Assembly: GCF_023008165.1 (NCBI RefSeq)
Contig: NZ_JAKQZA010000002.1
Span: 434,001-498,000, forward strand
Direction of reading: 5' to 3'
Length of the DNA: 64,000 bases
DNA from: Kordiimonas laminariae
Lineage (GTDB): Bacteria; Pseudomonadota; Alphaproteobacteria; Sphingomonadales; Kordiimonadaceae
In this document: piece by piece, positions 33,774 through 42,989 of the stretch
Layout: every line of letters begins with the position of its first letter
Position numbering within the stretch: position 1 is the first letter of the stretch
The notes under the pieces: generated by a model
What the model was told of the DNA's origin: nothing
Database searches by the model: none
What the model saw: the letters and a program-made list of their open reading frames with translations, nothing else
Program-made: the position numbers and the translations under genes

Positions 33774-36146
33774 ATGCCGAAAACCATGACCGCAATGGAC
33801 GAGTTTGCAGTTAGACTTGCAAACGGTGTTATAAAAAAACGGTGGCTGGTAATTCTCGCCACTATTCTTCTTACCTTTGGTATTGCATCGGGCATGCAGT
33901 ATCTGGGGTTCTCAAATAATTATCGCGATTTCTTTTCTGAAGCTAACCCTGAACTTCAAGCGTTTGAAGAGTTTCAAGGCACTTATACCAAGAACGATAA
34001 TTTCTTTTTTACCATTGTTCCCAACTCTGGCGATGTATTTAATAATGAAACCCTCGCCCTTGTTGAAGAAATGACAGAAAAAGCGTGGCAAATCCCTTAT
34101 TCACTACGCGTAGATTCTATCAGCAACTTCCAGCATACTTGGTCAGAAGAAGACGATCTGATCGTTGAAAATCTTGTCGAAGGCGCTGTTGATCTGTCGC
34201 AAGAAGATCTTGAGAAAAAACGTGCAATTGCTATTGCCGAACCTCTTCTACGGGACCAGTTGGTTACAGAAGATAGCCGTGCTATCGCGATTAACGTTGT
34301 TGTTCAATACCCTGAAAAATCCATGAATGAAGTCCCAGAAGCCGTTGCACATGTACGTCAGCTTCGCAGTGAAATCATGGCAAAATATCCTGAGCATAAA
34401 ATCGCCATCACAGGTGTTTCAATGCTCAACACTTCCTTCCAGGAAGCCGGTTTTGGTGATGTATCAACCATTATTCCAATCATGTATCTTATTCTGATTG
34501 TTCTAATGGCTGTTACAGTGAGAAGCATTTCTGGCACAGTTGTAACCGTTGCCATGATCCTTTTCGCCTCCCTGATCGGGATGGGCGTTGCAGGCTTTGG
34601 CGGTGTTGCGCTAACCCCTATTTCCCTATCAGCGCCGACCATTATCCTAACGCTCGCGATCGCAGATGCAGTGCATATTCTGCTTACAATGCGCCAACAT
34701 ATGCGTGAAGGCGAAAGCAAACACGACGCTCTTGTTGAAGCACTTCGTGTAAACTTCATGCCTGTGATGGTTACTTCGCTTACTACCGCAATTGGCTTCC
34801 TGGCTCTTAATTTCTCAGATGCGCCTCCGTTCTGGCACTTGGGTAATATTTCAGCTGTTGGTGTTGTTGCAGCATGGTTGATGTCAGTAACATTCCTCCC
34901 AGCAATGATGAGCTTCCTACCTGTAAAAGTTGCTGCCAAGAAGGGAACATCTGACAGTAACTTTATGGGTAACCTCGCAGAATTTGTTGTGGCACATAAC
35001 AAAAAGCTGTTTTACGGCATCGGCGCTTTCGCTATCGCGATGATCGCAATGATCCCGCAGATTGAGTTTAATGATCAGTGGACTGAATATTTCGATCAGC
35101 GCATCGAATTCCGCCGCGACGCTGATTACGCAAATGAGTTTTTCGGTTTCTACCCAATCGAATTCTCAGTGCTGGCTGAAGGCGAGCAAGGTGTGAATGA
35201 TCCAGCATACTTGGCAAAACTCGATGCCTTTAACCAGTGGGCTAAAAAGCAACCAAACGTAACGCACGTATATTCCATTTCAGACATTATGAAACGCCTG
35301 AACAAGAATATGCATAGTGACGATGCAAGTTGGTATAAACTGCCTGAAAATCGTGAACTAGCTAGCCAATATCTGCTATTATATGAAATCTCGCTACCAT
35401 ACGGGCTTGATCTCAATGACCGCATCAATATTGATAAATCTGCCTCACGGATGACAGTAACTCTAAGCAATGTTTCAACCACTGAAACAAAAGAGTTCCT
35501 TGATAATGCACGTGCATGGATTACTGAAAATGCTGAAGGCACCATGAAAGCAACAGTACCAACAAGTGCGCAGGTGATGTTTACCTATGTTGCAGAGCGT
35601 AATGTGGAAAGCATGATTGCGGGTAACGTTATTGCAATCCTTGCAATTGCTGTTGTTATGATCTTCGCATTGAAATCCTTCAAGATTGGTACGCTCTCGA
35701 TCATTCCGAACGGTCTACCAATTCTTGTCGCATTCGGTACATGGGCTTTGCTTGTAGGCACAGTAGGTTTCTCTGTAGCTTCTGTTGCCAGTGTATCCCT
35801 TGGTATTGTGGTGGATGATACGGTGCATTTCCTTTCCAAATATATCCGCGGTATTCGCGAAAAAGGATATGACCGCGCTGGCGCCATTAAATATGCGTTC
35901 GAAATGGTTGGTAATGCCCTTGTCATCAACACAGTTATTCTGGTGATTGGTTTTGCGTATCTTGCAACATCAAACTTTAAAATCAATGCGGATATGGGCC
36001 TGCTGACAGCACTGGCAATTGCCTTCGCCCTTATCTTTGACTTCCTGTTCCTGCCAGCTCTTTTGATGCGCGGTTCAGGCAAACTAATTGCAGCAAAGCC
36101 TGCTGAAACTAACGACAGTAATGTGGAGAAAAAAAATGCAGCTTAA
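33774..36146 (+). CDS. RND-superfamily (MMPL/HpnN-like) inner-membrane transporter
   Basis: 790 residues from ATG 33774, which has GGAG six bases upstream. Two MMPL-type halves are visible: a first membrane helix at about 25-45, a periplasmic loop (about 50-240), helices at about 240-390; a second start at about 410-430, another periplasmic loop (430-620) and helices to the end. Signature text includes ITGVSMLNTSFQEAGFGDVSTIIPIMYLILIVLMAVTVRS and SVASVSLGIVVDDTVHFLSKY, and IADAVHILLTMRQHMREG. Length is that of the hydrophobe- or lipid-moving branch of RND proteins, not of the AcrB type. First gene of an operon with a LolA-like protein and a beta-barrel. Confidence 0.9.
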   Translation: MPKTMTAMDEFAVRLANGVIKKRWLVILATILLTFGIASGMQYLGFSNNYRDFFSEANPELQAFEEFQGTYTKNDNFFFTIVPNSGDVFNNETLALVEEMTEKAWQIPYSLRVDSISNFQHTWSEEDDLIVENLVEGAVDLSQEDLEKKRAIAIAEPLLRDQLVTEDSRAIAINVVVQYPEKSMNEVPEAVAHVRQLRSEIMAKYPEHKIAITGVSMLNTSFQEAGFGDVSTIIPIMYLILIVLMAVTVRSISGTVVTVAMILFASLIGMGVAGFGGVALTPISLSAPTIILTLAIADAVHILLTMRQHMREGESKHDALVEALRVNFMPVMVTSLTTAIGFLALNFSDAPPFWHLGNISAVGVVAAWLMSVTFLPAMMSFLPVKVAAKKGTSDSNFMGNLAEFVVAHNKKLFYGIGAFAIAMIAMIPQIEFNDQWTEYFDQRIEFRRDADYANEFFGFYPIEFSVLAEGEQGVNDPAYLAKLDAFNQWAKKQPNVTHVYSISDIMKRLNKNMHSDDASWYKLPENRELASQYLLLYEISLPYGLDLNDRINIDKSASRMTVTLSNVSTTETKEFLDNARAWITENAEGTMKATVPTSAQVMFTYVAERNVESMIAGNVIAILAIAVVMIFALKSFKIGTLSIIPNGLPILVAFGTWALLVGTVGFSVASVASVSLGIVVDDTVHFLSKYIRGIREKGYDRAGAIKYAFEMVGNALVINTVILVIGFAYLATSNFKINADMGLLTALAIAFALIFDFLFLPALLMRGSGKLIAAKPAETNDSNVEKKNAA

Positions 36147-36960
36147 CCTCCTGAATAAAACAATTTCCGCTTCCATTCTGGGAGCGGTTCTTGCCACAAG
36201 CGTTGCTTTTGCGCCCTTACAAGCTGATGAAGCAGCCGACAAGCAAAAAGGCTTTGATATAGCCGCACGGTCAGACCGTTCAGATAATGGTTTCACAAGC
36301 TCTGAAGTTGAAGCGATTATGACACTTGTGAACGCTGCTGGCCGCGAGACAACACGTGAACTTTCTTTCAAAACTCTTGAAAGAGAAAATGAAGATGTAG
36401 GTGATAAAGGCCTTACGGTCTTTTCCACACCACGTGATGTGAAAGGTACAGCCCTTCTTTCTCATGCCAAAATTCTTGAGCCTGATAACCAGTGGCTATA
36501 CCTGCCAGCGCTAAAGCGGGTGAAGCGTATTTCCTCTGCTAATAAATCCGGCCCGTTTGTAGGTTCTGAGTTTGCGTTTGAGGATTTCACCTCCACAGAA
36601 CTTAACAAATACGAATATAAGTATGTTGGTGAAGAAACACTGGACGGTATGAAAGTAGATGTCGTTGAGCGCTTCCCACGCTATAAAAATTCCGGCTACA
36701 CACGCCAAGTATCCTATATCGATCAGGATGTTTATCAGGTACGCAAAATTGATTTTTACGACCGTAAAAACGCGCTTCTTAAAACCCTGAACTTCTCTGA
36801 TTACAAAGAGTATGATGGTGGTGTATGGCGTGCACACACTCTTGCGATGACAAATCACCAAACAAACAAATCCACTACACTTAGCTATGGTGAATACAAG
36901 TTCAAAACTGGCCTCGCTGACAAAGATTTTGTCAAAGGTGTCCTCAAGCGCGTGCGTTAA
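36136..36960 (+). CDS. LolA-like outer-membrane lipoprotein-sorting protein
   Basis: 274 residues from ATG 36136, whose ribosome site GTGGAGAA lies in the preceding gene, overlapping it by 11 bases. A signal peptide (about 1-32) is followed by a LolA-like fold, with the diagnostic segment KGTALLSHAKILEPDNQWLYLPALKRVKRISSANKSGPFVGSEFAFEDF. These proteins carry hydrophobic cargo across the periplasm. Its position between the RND transporter and the outer-membrane barrel suggests it is the shuttle of one route. Confidence 0.88.
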   Translation: MQLNLLNKTISASILGAVLATSVAFAPLQADEAADKQKGFDIAARSDRSDNGFTSSEVEAIMTLVNAAGRETTRELSFKTLERENEDVGDKGLTVFSTPRDVKGTALLSHAKILEPDNQWLYLPALKRVKRISSANKSGPFVGSEFAFEDFTSTELNKYEYKYVGEETLDGMKVDVVERFPRYKNSGYTRQVSYIDQDVYQVRKIDFYDRKNALLKTLNFSDYKEYDGGVWRAHTLAMTNHQTNKSTTLSYGEYKFKTGLADKDFVKGVLKRVR

Positions 36961-36969
36961 GAAAACCTT

Positions 36970-38169
36970 ATGAAAAAACTGGTATCCAGTATAGCTCTGC
37001 TCGCTGCTACAATGCCTGTAGCAGCGGGTGATTTTGAACTGACAGGCTCTGTCGGATTAGAGAACCGTTTGTTCTTCGAAAAGGGCGCGCTTCCCGGCCA
37101 AATATCAACTTACCAGCCCTCGCTTGAGCTTGAAGCAGATCTTCGCTGGCAAAGCAGCGATCGGGCATGGGATGTTGTTGTTATTCCTTACACCCGGCTG
37201 GACGCAAAAGATGGGGAAAGAACTCATTTTGATTTGCGTGAAGCTTATGTGCGCTGGACAGGAGATGAATGGACCGTTCGCGCGGGGCTTGGAAAAGTTT
37301 TCTGGGGTGTAGCTGAAAGTGTTCATCTAGTCGATATCATCAACCAATCAGATAGTGTTGAGGACATTGATAATGAGGACAAACTTGGCCAGCCAATGCT
37401 TGAGGTTTCCACCCAGCGGGATTGGGGTCAAATCACGGCATATGTTATGCCCGGGTTCAGGAAGCGCACCTTTCCAGGGGCTGATGGTCGCCTGAGGCCT
37501 GCCCTGTTGGTAGATAATGATTTAGCTTTGTTTGATGAAGGAACCGACGATGACAATGACGTTGATTTTGCTCTCCGCTACAGTCACTATTTTGGCGACT
37601 GGGATGTTGGTTTATCTTTCTTCCACGGCGCGAACCGTGAAGCCCGCTTTATCCCGAATTCAGAAGCAACAGCGCTAATACCGCATTATGATGACATCAC
37701 TCAGTTTGGTGTAGATATTCAGTATACCAAAGATGCATGGCTGTGGAAATTTGAAGCCCTTGTCAGAGACAGCGCTTTCGAAACATATGCAGCTGCTGTT
37801 GGTGGCTTTGAATATACTTTTTATGGTGTTTCAGAAGCAGGTGCAGACTTGGGTCTTCTTCTAGAATTCCAGTATGATGGTCGGTCAGATGATCCGGCTA
37901 TCGCCCCTTTCACCGTCGCCGATAACGATGTATTCGTGGGTGCTCGGTATGCCCTTAATGATGCGGATGACACCTCTATCCTTGCAGGTATTGTAACGGA
38001 TGTTGACGATGCTTCCATGTCAGGGGTTATTGAAGCTACTAAACGTTTTGGAGACAACTGGGTCGCAGAAATCGAAGGCCGCTTCTTTATGAATGTTGAC
38101 CCGGATAATGTAGCTTTTGCCTTCAAAGACGATAGCCATGTCATGTTCCGGTTAACTCGCTATTTCTAG
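36970..38169 (+). CDS. Outer-membrane beta-barrel, DUF1302-like
   Basis: 399 residues starting nine bases after the LolA-like gene. A signal peptide (about 1-19, ending VAAG) is followed by repeated alternating strands, and the protein ends in a phenylalanine (LTRYF), as outer-membrane barrels do. AGLGKVFWGVAESVHLVDIINQSD resembles the DUF1302 family, whose genes commonly adjoin RND/MMPL transporters. Closes the RND-shuttle-barrel operon, presumably as the outer-membrane exit or entry. Confidence 0.78.
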   Translation: MKKLVSSIALLAATMPVAAGDFELTGSVGLENRLFFEKGALPGQISTYQPSLELEADLRWQSSDRAWDVVVIPYTRLDAKDGERTHFDLREAYVRWTGDEWTVRAGLGKVFWGVAESVHLVDIINQSDSVEDIDNEDKLGQPMLEVSTQRDWGQITAYVMPGFRKRTFPGADGRLRPALLVDNDLALFDEGTDDDNDVDFALRYSHYFGDWDVGLSFFHGANREARFIPNSEATALIPHYDDITQFGVDIQYTKDAWLWKFEALVRDSAFETYAAAVGGFEYTFYGVSEAGADLGLLLEFQYDGRSDDPAIAPFTVADNDVFVGARYALNDADDTSILAGIVTDVDDASMSGVIEATKRFGDNWVAEIEGRFFMNVDPDNVAFAFKDDSHVMFRLTRYF

Positions 38170-38175
38170 TGCAAT

Positions 38176-38200
38176 AAGGGGCTTCGGCCCCTTCTTTTTT
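38176..38200 (+). terminator. Terminator of the RND-LolA-barrel operon
   Basis: Stem AAGGGGC / GCCCCTT closed by a TTCG tetraloop, then CTTTTTT. Located six bases after the barrel gene. Confidence 0.9.
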
Positions 38201-38266
38201 GTCTTTTTCTATATTTTTATTCCAAAATCTGGCACGCTCTTCGTCATATAGGTCGAGGAGTGAGGT

Positions 38267-38860
38267 ATGAAGTTTCCAAAATACCTCCGAAAAAGGGAGG
38301 AAACCAGCAGCATAAAAGAACAAGCTGCTGGTGACAAAGCATTGGCAAAGGAAGAGATTCAACAACTTTTCCAAAGCCATAATGAAGAGTTAGTGCGCTA
38401 TCTCACCGGCCGTCTTAAAAACCATGACGAGGCCATTGAAGTAGCGCAGGAAGCGTATGTACGGCTATTGCGGCTGGATGATGCGAACACTATTGGTTTT
38501 TTGAGGGCTTTTCTCTTTAGGACAGCTACCAACATTGCCATAGATCGCATTCGCCGCAAAGGCAGATCACAGGCCTACACAGAAGAGGAAACTGCAACTT
38601 CCTCCGCTCAGGTTTTTGATTTCACGCCCGAACGTGAAGTTGCTGGCAAGCAAGCTTTGGAACAGGTTATTTGCTGTATTGAAAGCCTGCCCGAGAAATG
38701 CAAATACGCTTTCGTTGAATATAAATTTAAACACCGTGATTATGATGAAATCGCACTCGACATGGGCATTTCATCAAGCATGGTACGTAAATATGTTGTC
38801 AGAGCGATGGTTCACTGCACCGATGTTTTGGGTGATGAACTTGATGCCTGGCAAAGCTAG
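38267..38860 (+). CDS. ECF RNA-polymerase sigma factor, FecI-like
   Basis: 197 residues. Region 2 is at about residues 38-105 (HNEELVRYLTGRLKNHDEAIEVAQEAYVRLL, then AFLFRTATNIAIDRIRRKGR) and region 4 at about 135-190 (VICCIESLPEKCKYAFVEYKFKHRDYDEIALDMGISSSMVRKYVVRAM). The N-terminal 35 residues precede region 2 and are rich in charged residues. It forms a classical cassette with FecR 14 bases downstream and an STN-type TonB receptor, so it probably activates transcription of the receptor in response to ligand binding. Confidence 0.93.
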   Translation: MKFPKYLRKREETSSIKEQAAGDKALAKEEIQQLFQSHNEELVRYLTGRLKNHDEAIEVAQEAYVRLLRLDDANTIGFLRAFLFRTATNIAIDRIRRKGRSQAYTEEETATSSAQVFDFTPEREVAGKQALEQVICCIESLPEKCKYAFVEYKFKHRDYDEIALDMGISSSMVRKYVVRAMVHCTDVLGDELDAWQS

Positions 38861-38874
38861 CGGGACAGTTCTGT

Positions 38875-39969
38875 ATGAGTAACGATACTGTTGAAAATAA
38901 GCCGGATAAAAAAATCCTGGAAGAAGCAGCAGATTATTATCTGACCCTGCAAGACGGAACGATCTCTAACGCTGAACTTCGTGCCTGGCAAAACTGGTTC
39001 CTGAATTCGAGAGAACACCGCGTTGCCTTCAGAAGGCTTGAAACTCTGTGGGGCAAACTTGATCAACTAGATATAAGCGATTTGGAAGCTCGCGGCCCGA
39101 CCGATTCCATAGAAACCACCGCAGAACGCCCCGTAAACTTTGCTGGCGGTTCCGTACTCAGTCTTATAACGGAAAATAATACAGAGCAGCCCCCTCAAAA
39201 CACTTGGCACAGTAAATATGCTGCCATTGCGGCTTGTTTTGTTTCTCTGTTTATGGCGGGGTACCTGTTCTACTCCCCGTCTACTGATTTACCTGGCCCC
39301 CCAGCCATCCAAGCCTACGCGACTGTCACTGAAGATCAGCAACTTGTTAAACTTTCTGACAGTTCCATTGTAGAACTCGGTCCTGACAGTAAAATTGAGG
39401 TTCAATACAGTAACAGTTCAAGAACCGTACGCCTTCTGGAAGGACAAGCCGTTTTCACAGTCGCCAAAAATCCCCATCGCCCTTTCATTGTTGAAGCAGG
39501 CGACGGCACTGTAACTGCCATTGGAACTGTCTTTAATGTTATAAAAGCACCAGAAGGTGTTGTTGTTAAAGTCCTTGAAGGTACAGTCGCTGTTCGTTCT
39601 GAAGAAGAAAACACAGAAACAACTTCGTCACCAGTGGCACTCGTAACTGCTGGTAATGAAACATCCTATTCCAAAACAGAGGGCCTGACCGAAGTACGCA
39701 CAGTCGATGTACACGAAGGCCTCGAATGGCGTGTTGGGGTCCTCAGGATGTTAGAGAAACCTCTTGATGAAGTAATCGAAGAATTGAACCGCTATGTGGA
39801 AAAGGAAATCCGTATCGGTGACAAGGAAATCGGTGACTACAGCTTCACTGGCACTGTATACCCTGATCAGGTAGATAACTGGCTGGAAGGGCTTCAACAA
39901 GGCTATCCGCTTAAGGTCGTTCGTGTTGGCTCCAGCATTGTTTTGATGAAGGCTGACGAGCAGCAATAA
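38875..39969 (+). CDS. FecR-family anti-sigma regulator
   Basis: 364 residues. The N-terminal DUF4880-type domain (about 13-60, EEAADYYLTLQDGTISNAELRAWQNWFLNSREHRVAFRRLETLW) binds the sigma factor in the cytoplasm. A membrane segment lies at about 115-135 (YAAIAACFVSLFMAGYLFY). The periplasmic FecR domain is at about 145-245 (YATVTEDQQLVKLSDSSIVELGPDSKI, then VFNVIKAPEGVVVKVLEGTVAVR), followed by a C-terminal STN-like domain (about 280-355). Acts as a signal relay between the receptor at 40102 and the sigma factor at 38267. Confidence 0.93.
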   Translation: MSNDTVENKPDKKILEEAADYYLTLQDGTISNAELRAWQNWFLNSREHRVAFRRLETLWGKLDQLDISDLEARGPTDSIETTAERPVNFAGGSVLSLITENNTEQPPQNTWHSKYAAIAACFVSLFMAGYLFYSPSTDLPGPPAIQAYATVTEDQQLVKLSDSSIVELGPDSKIEVQYSNSSRTVRLLEGQAVFTVAKNPHRPFIVEAGDGTVTAIGTVFNVIKAPEGVVVKVLEGTVAVRSEEENTETTSSPVALVTAGNETSYSKTEGLTEVRTVDVHEGLEWRVGVLRMLEKPLDEVIEELNRYVEKEIRIGDKEIGDYSFTGTVYPDQVDNWLEGLQQGYPLKVVRVGSSIVLMKADEQQ

Positions 39970-40101
39970 TTGCCATTGTTGACAGAATATTGCGTGAAAT
40001 CAGATTTATTTTAAAAAAAATTCCAATTTATCCGTACTTCAGCGTCTTAGGAAATAACTGGCTCAAAATATACATGCCAGTACATAGTGGAGGAATAAAC
40101 G

Positions 40102-42939
40102 GTGAAGACTACAAAAAAGAAAAGTGTTAAGCGGATTGTCGGCTCTATGCTCGGCGCCACTGCACTTGCACTTTCCATGAGCACTGCTGCTCTCTCTGAT
40201 GATGCAGCTCGTGACATTAATTTTAAAATTAAACCGCAAAAAATGCAGTCCGCCTTGCTGGCATTTTCAGAGCAAGCAGGCGTTCAGCTTATTCTAGCAG
40301 CAAATACACGTGACCTGCCTTCAAGCAGAGGCTTGACTGGTAAAATGGAATCACGTGAAGCACTTGATATGCTCATTAAAGGCACTGACTTAGAATATAC
40401 ATTTACCAGCGCCAATACAGTTACTGTTAGAAAAAAGCCAGAACCTCAGCCGAGCATAGCCGTAGCGCAGCCAAGCAGCCAAAGCCAGAATAGCGATAGC
40501 GAATCTACAGGCGCGATTGAGGAGATTATTTCTGTAGGTACGCGCGCAAAAGGTAGAACAGCAATCGCAACTCCAGTACCTGTGGATGTTGTAAACGCTC
40601 AAGCACTCGCAGACACAGGCCAAACAGAAGTAGGCCGCATGCTGCAAACCCTTGCACCTAGCTTCAATTTCTCAAGCTCATCTATCTCTGATGGTACAGA
40701 CGCATTACGCCCTGCTACACTTCGCGGCCTTGGTCCCGATCAAACCCTAGTGCTCGTTAACGGCAAACGTCGCCATACAAGTGCACTTCTACATGTAAAT
40801 ACTTCCGTTGGTCGCGGTGCATCTGGTGTTGATATGAACGCAATCCCGGGTGCAGCACTAGGCCGTATTGAAGTTCTTCGTGATGGTGCTGCCGCGCAGT
40901 ATGGTTCGGATGCGATTGCCGGTGTAATTAACCTGGTACTCAAGCAAGGTTCTGAAGGCGGCGAAGTGAATGTTTCTTATGGCCAAACTTATGAAGGCGA
41001 CGGCGAAACATTTGTAGCAAACGCAAATGCAGGCTTCGGCCTTGGTGACGATGGCTTCATTAACCTGACAGCTGAATACCGTGATCGCGGTAATACAAAT
41101 CGAGCTGGTCTTTCTGGCGCAGTTCAATACCCGCTCCTTGATAACGGCGGTGCTTGTAACGCTTCAGATAACAGCGGCTGTGATCCTCGTGAATTTGACT
41201 TTGATCGCCAGAATTTCCGTATTGGTGATGGCGATAGTGAACAAAAAGCGCTGGTTCTAAACGCTGAACTACCTATTGATGACAACAAGCGTTTTTATGT
41301 ATTCGGTACCTATTCTGACCGTGAAAACCAGACCGCTGGTTTCTATCGTCGTGCGAACCAGTTTAACCGCACAGTAATTGAGCTTTACCCGGATGGCTTC
41401 CTGCCACTAATCAATACAACGATTGAAGATTACTCCTTATCTGGTGGTATCGAGTGGTCACTTGATAGTGGTTGGGATTTAGATTTCAGCATCAACCACG
41501 GCTCGAATTCATTCTCTTACCTGATCTCAAACTCGCTGAACGCTTCTTTCGGTGTAAACAGCCCAACATCAGCCGAGGCTGGTACACTTGGCATCAGCCA
41601 AACCACCTTTAATGCTGATGCTGTGAAAACATTTGATTTCAATGGCGTGGAAACAACCATCGCCTTCGGTGCTGAATACAGAGATGAAAGCTTCACAATC
41701 GAAGCTGGAGAACCAGTTTCCTATCAGGATGGTGGCGCTCTTAACACCAACTGCCCAGGCTGTGATGTAAATCCTGTTCCGTATTCAAGCGGCTTTCAGG
41801 TATTCAGAGGTTTCTCACCAGCAAATGAAGTAGATGAAGGCAGAAACAACTTCTCGCTTTACGCCGATGTGGAAGCGCAAATCACAGATTCATGGATGAT
41901 CGCTGTTGCTGGTCGCTATGAAGATTACAGCGACTTCGGCAGCACCCTGAATGGTAAGTTCTCTACTCGTCTTGAAGTTACTGAAAACTTTGCCCTACGC
42001 GGTTCTATTTCAACGGGTTTCCGTGCACCATCCCTGCAACAGAAATTCTCAAACAGTGTTTCTACACAGTTTGTAACTGTTGATGGTCAAACGGTGGCGC
42101 AAGAACGCGGTACATTCAGAAATGATAGCGAAATTGCCCGCCTGGCTGGCGTGCCTGAACTTCAGGAAGAAACATCTATCAGTTTCAGCGGTGGTTTTGT
42201 GGCTACTATGGGTGCCCTCACGATTACGAGTGACTATTACCATATTGAAATTGATGATCGCATCGGTATTTCAGCAGGTATTGATCTAACCCAACCAGGC
42301 TTTGAAGCCGTTGCAGGGGCAGCCTCTTCAGGCCAATTCCTGCTTAACATCGCAGATACCACAACAGATGGTGTAGATGTTGTTTTAACTTATGATGTGG
42401 AGCTTCCAGGTGATCAAAGCCTCAGGCTTTCAGCATCCGGCAACTACACGAACACCTCTGTAAAAGATGGTTCCATCGTGAACTCAATCGGCGGTGTTAA
42501 TGTTGGCCCACTGTTCACCCCACAGGATATCTCCATTGTGGAAGAATGGCAGCCTAAAACACGTATAAACCTATCTGCCAACTATCAGACAGGCCCTTGG
42601 GCAATCATTGCTCGCCTTAACCAGTTTGGTTCTTACACAGTTTGTGAAGGCGCGTGTGATACACCAACAGGTGCTGGCCAAAACGTTCAGGACTTCGGTT
42701 CAAAATGGCTGACAGACCTTCAGGTAAGCTACACCTTCGGTGATAGCGGCCTGAAACTGACAGTCGGCGCAAATAACCTGTTTGATGTAACACCAGACCG
42801 TAACCTTATTGGTCAGTCTCGTGGTGGCACCATTGCAGGTATCGTCGATTCCCCGGGTGTATTCCAATTCTCACGTCGTTCGGCGCCATTCGGTTTCAAT
42901 GGTGGCTACTGGTACGCGCGAGCAACCTACGCTTTCTAA
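40102..42939 (+). CDS. TonB-dependent receptor with N-terminal STN signalling domain
   Basis: 945 residues from a GTG start with a strong GGAGGAATAAAC site. A signal peptide (about 1-32) precedes an STN (secretin/TonB short N-terminus) domain at about 38-105. The TonB box is EEIISVGTRAKG, the plug is at about 150-275 (RGLGPDQTLVLVNGKRRHTSAL, IEVLRDGAAAQYGSDAIAGVINLVLK), and a barrel follows, ending in a terminal Phe (RATYAF). With the sigma factor and FecR it forms a FecA-type signalling receptor. Ligand unknown; the NQ-rich, acidic loops give no hint of iron binding. Confidence 0.93.
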   Translation: MKTTKKKSVKRIVGSMLGATALALSMSTAALSDDAARDINFKIKPQKMQSALLAFSEQAGVQLILAANTRDLPSSRGLTGKMESREALDMLIKGTDLEYTFTSANTVTVRKKPEPQPSIAVAQPSSQSQNSDSESTGAIEEIISVGTRAKGRTAIATPVPVDVVNAQALADTGQTEVGRMLQTLAPSFNFSSSSISDGTDALRPATLRGLGPDQTLVLVNGKRRHTSALLHVNTSVGRGASGVDMNAIPGAALGRIEVLRDGAAAQYGSDAIAGVINLVLKQGSEGGEVNVSYGQTYEGDGETFVANANAGFGLGDDGFINLTAEYRDRGNTNRAGLSGAVQYPLLDNGGACNASDNSGCDPREFDFDRQNFRIGDGDSEQKALVLNAELPIDDNKRFYVFGTYSDRENQTAGFYRRANQFNRTVIELYPDGFLPLINTTIEDYSLSGGIEWSLDSGWDLDFSINHGSNSFSYLISNSLNASFGVNSPTSAEAGTLGISQTTFNADAVKTFDFNGVETTIAFGAEYRDESFTIEAGEPVSYQDGGALNTNCPGCDVNPVPYSSGFQVFRGFSPANEVDEGRNNFSLYADVEAQITDSWMIAVAGRYEDYSDFGSTLNGKFSTRLEVTENFALRGSISTGFRAPSLQQKFSNSVSTQFVTVDGQTVAQERGTFRNDSEIARLAGVPELQEETSISFSGGFVATMGALTITSDYYHIEIDDRIGISAGIDLTQPGFEAVAGAASSGQFLLNIADTTTDGVDVVLTYDVELPGDQSLRLSASGNYTNTSVKDGSIVNSIGGVNVGPLFTPQDISIVEEWQPKTRINLSANYQTGPWAIIARLNQFGSYTVCEGACDTPTGAGQNVQDFGSKWLTDLQVSYTFGDSGLKLTVGANNLFDVTPDRNLIGQSRGGTIAGIVDSPGVFQFSRRSAPFGFNGGYWYARATYAF

Positions 42940-42961
42940 GAATTACAAAGTTTCCCAGACT

Positions 42962-42989
42962 GGCTGGCCTCAAGAGGCCGGCCTTTTTT
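42962..42989 (+). terminator. Terminator of the receptor gene
   Basis: Stem GGCTGGCCTC / GAGGCCGGCC (one G-T pair) with a two-base loop followed by six Ts. The T-run overlaps the end of the convergent ABC-transporter gene. Confidence 0.87.

Noticed and set aside
39979-40007. TTGACA between fecR and the receptor gene as a housekeeping promoter
   Set aside because: The best -10 at 17-19 bases (AGATTT or ATTTAT) is poor, and an ECF-type promoter is expected there. Evidence was too weak to annotate.
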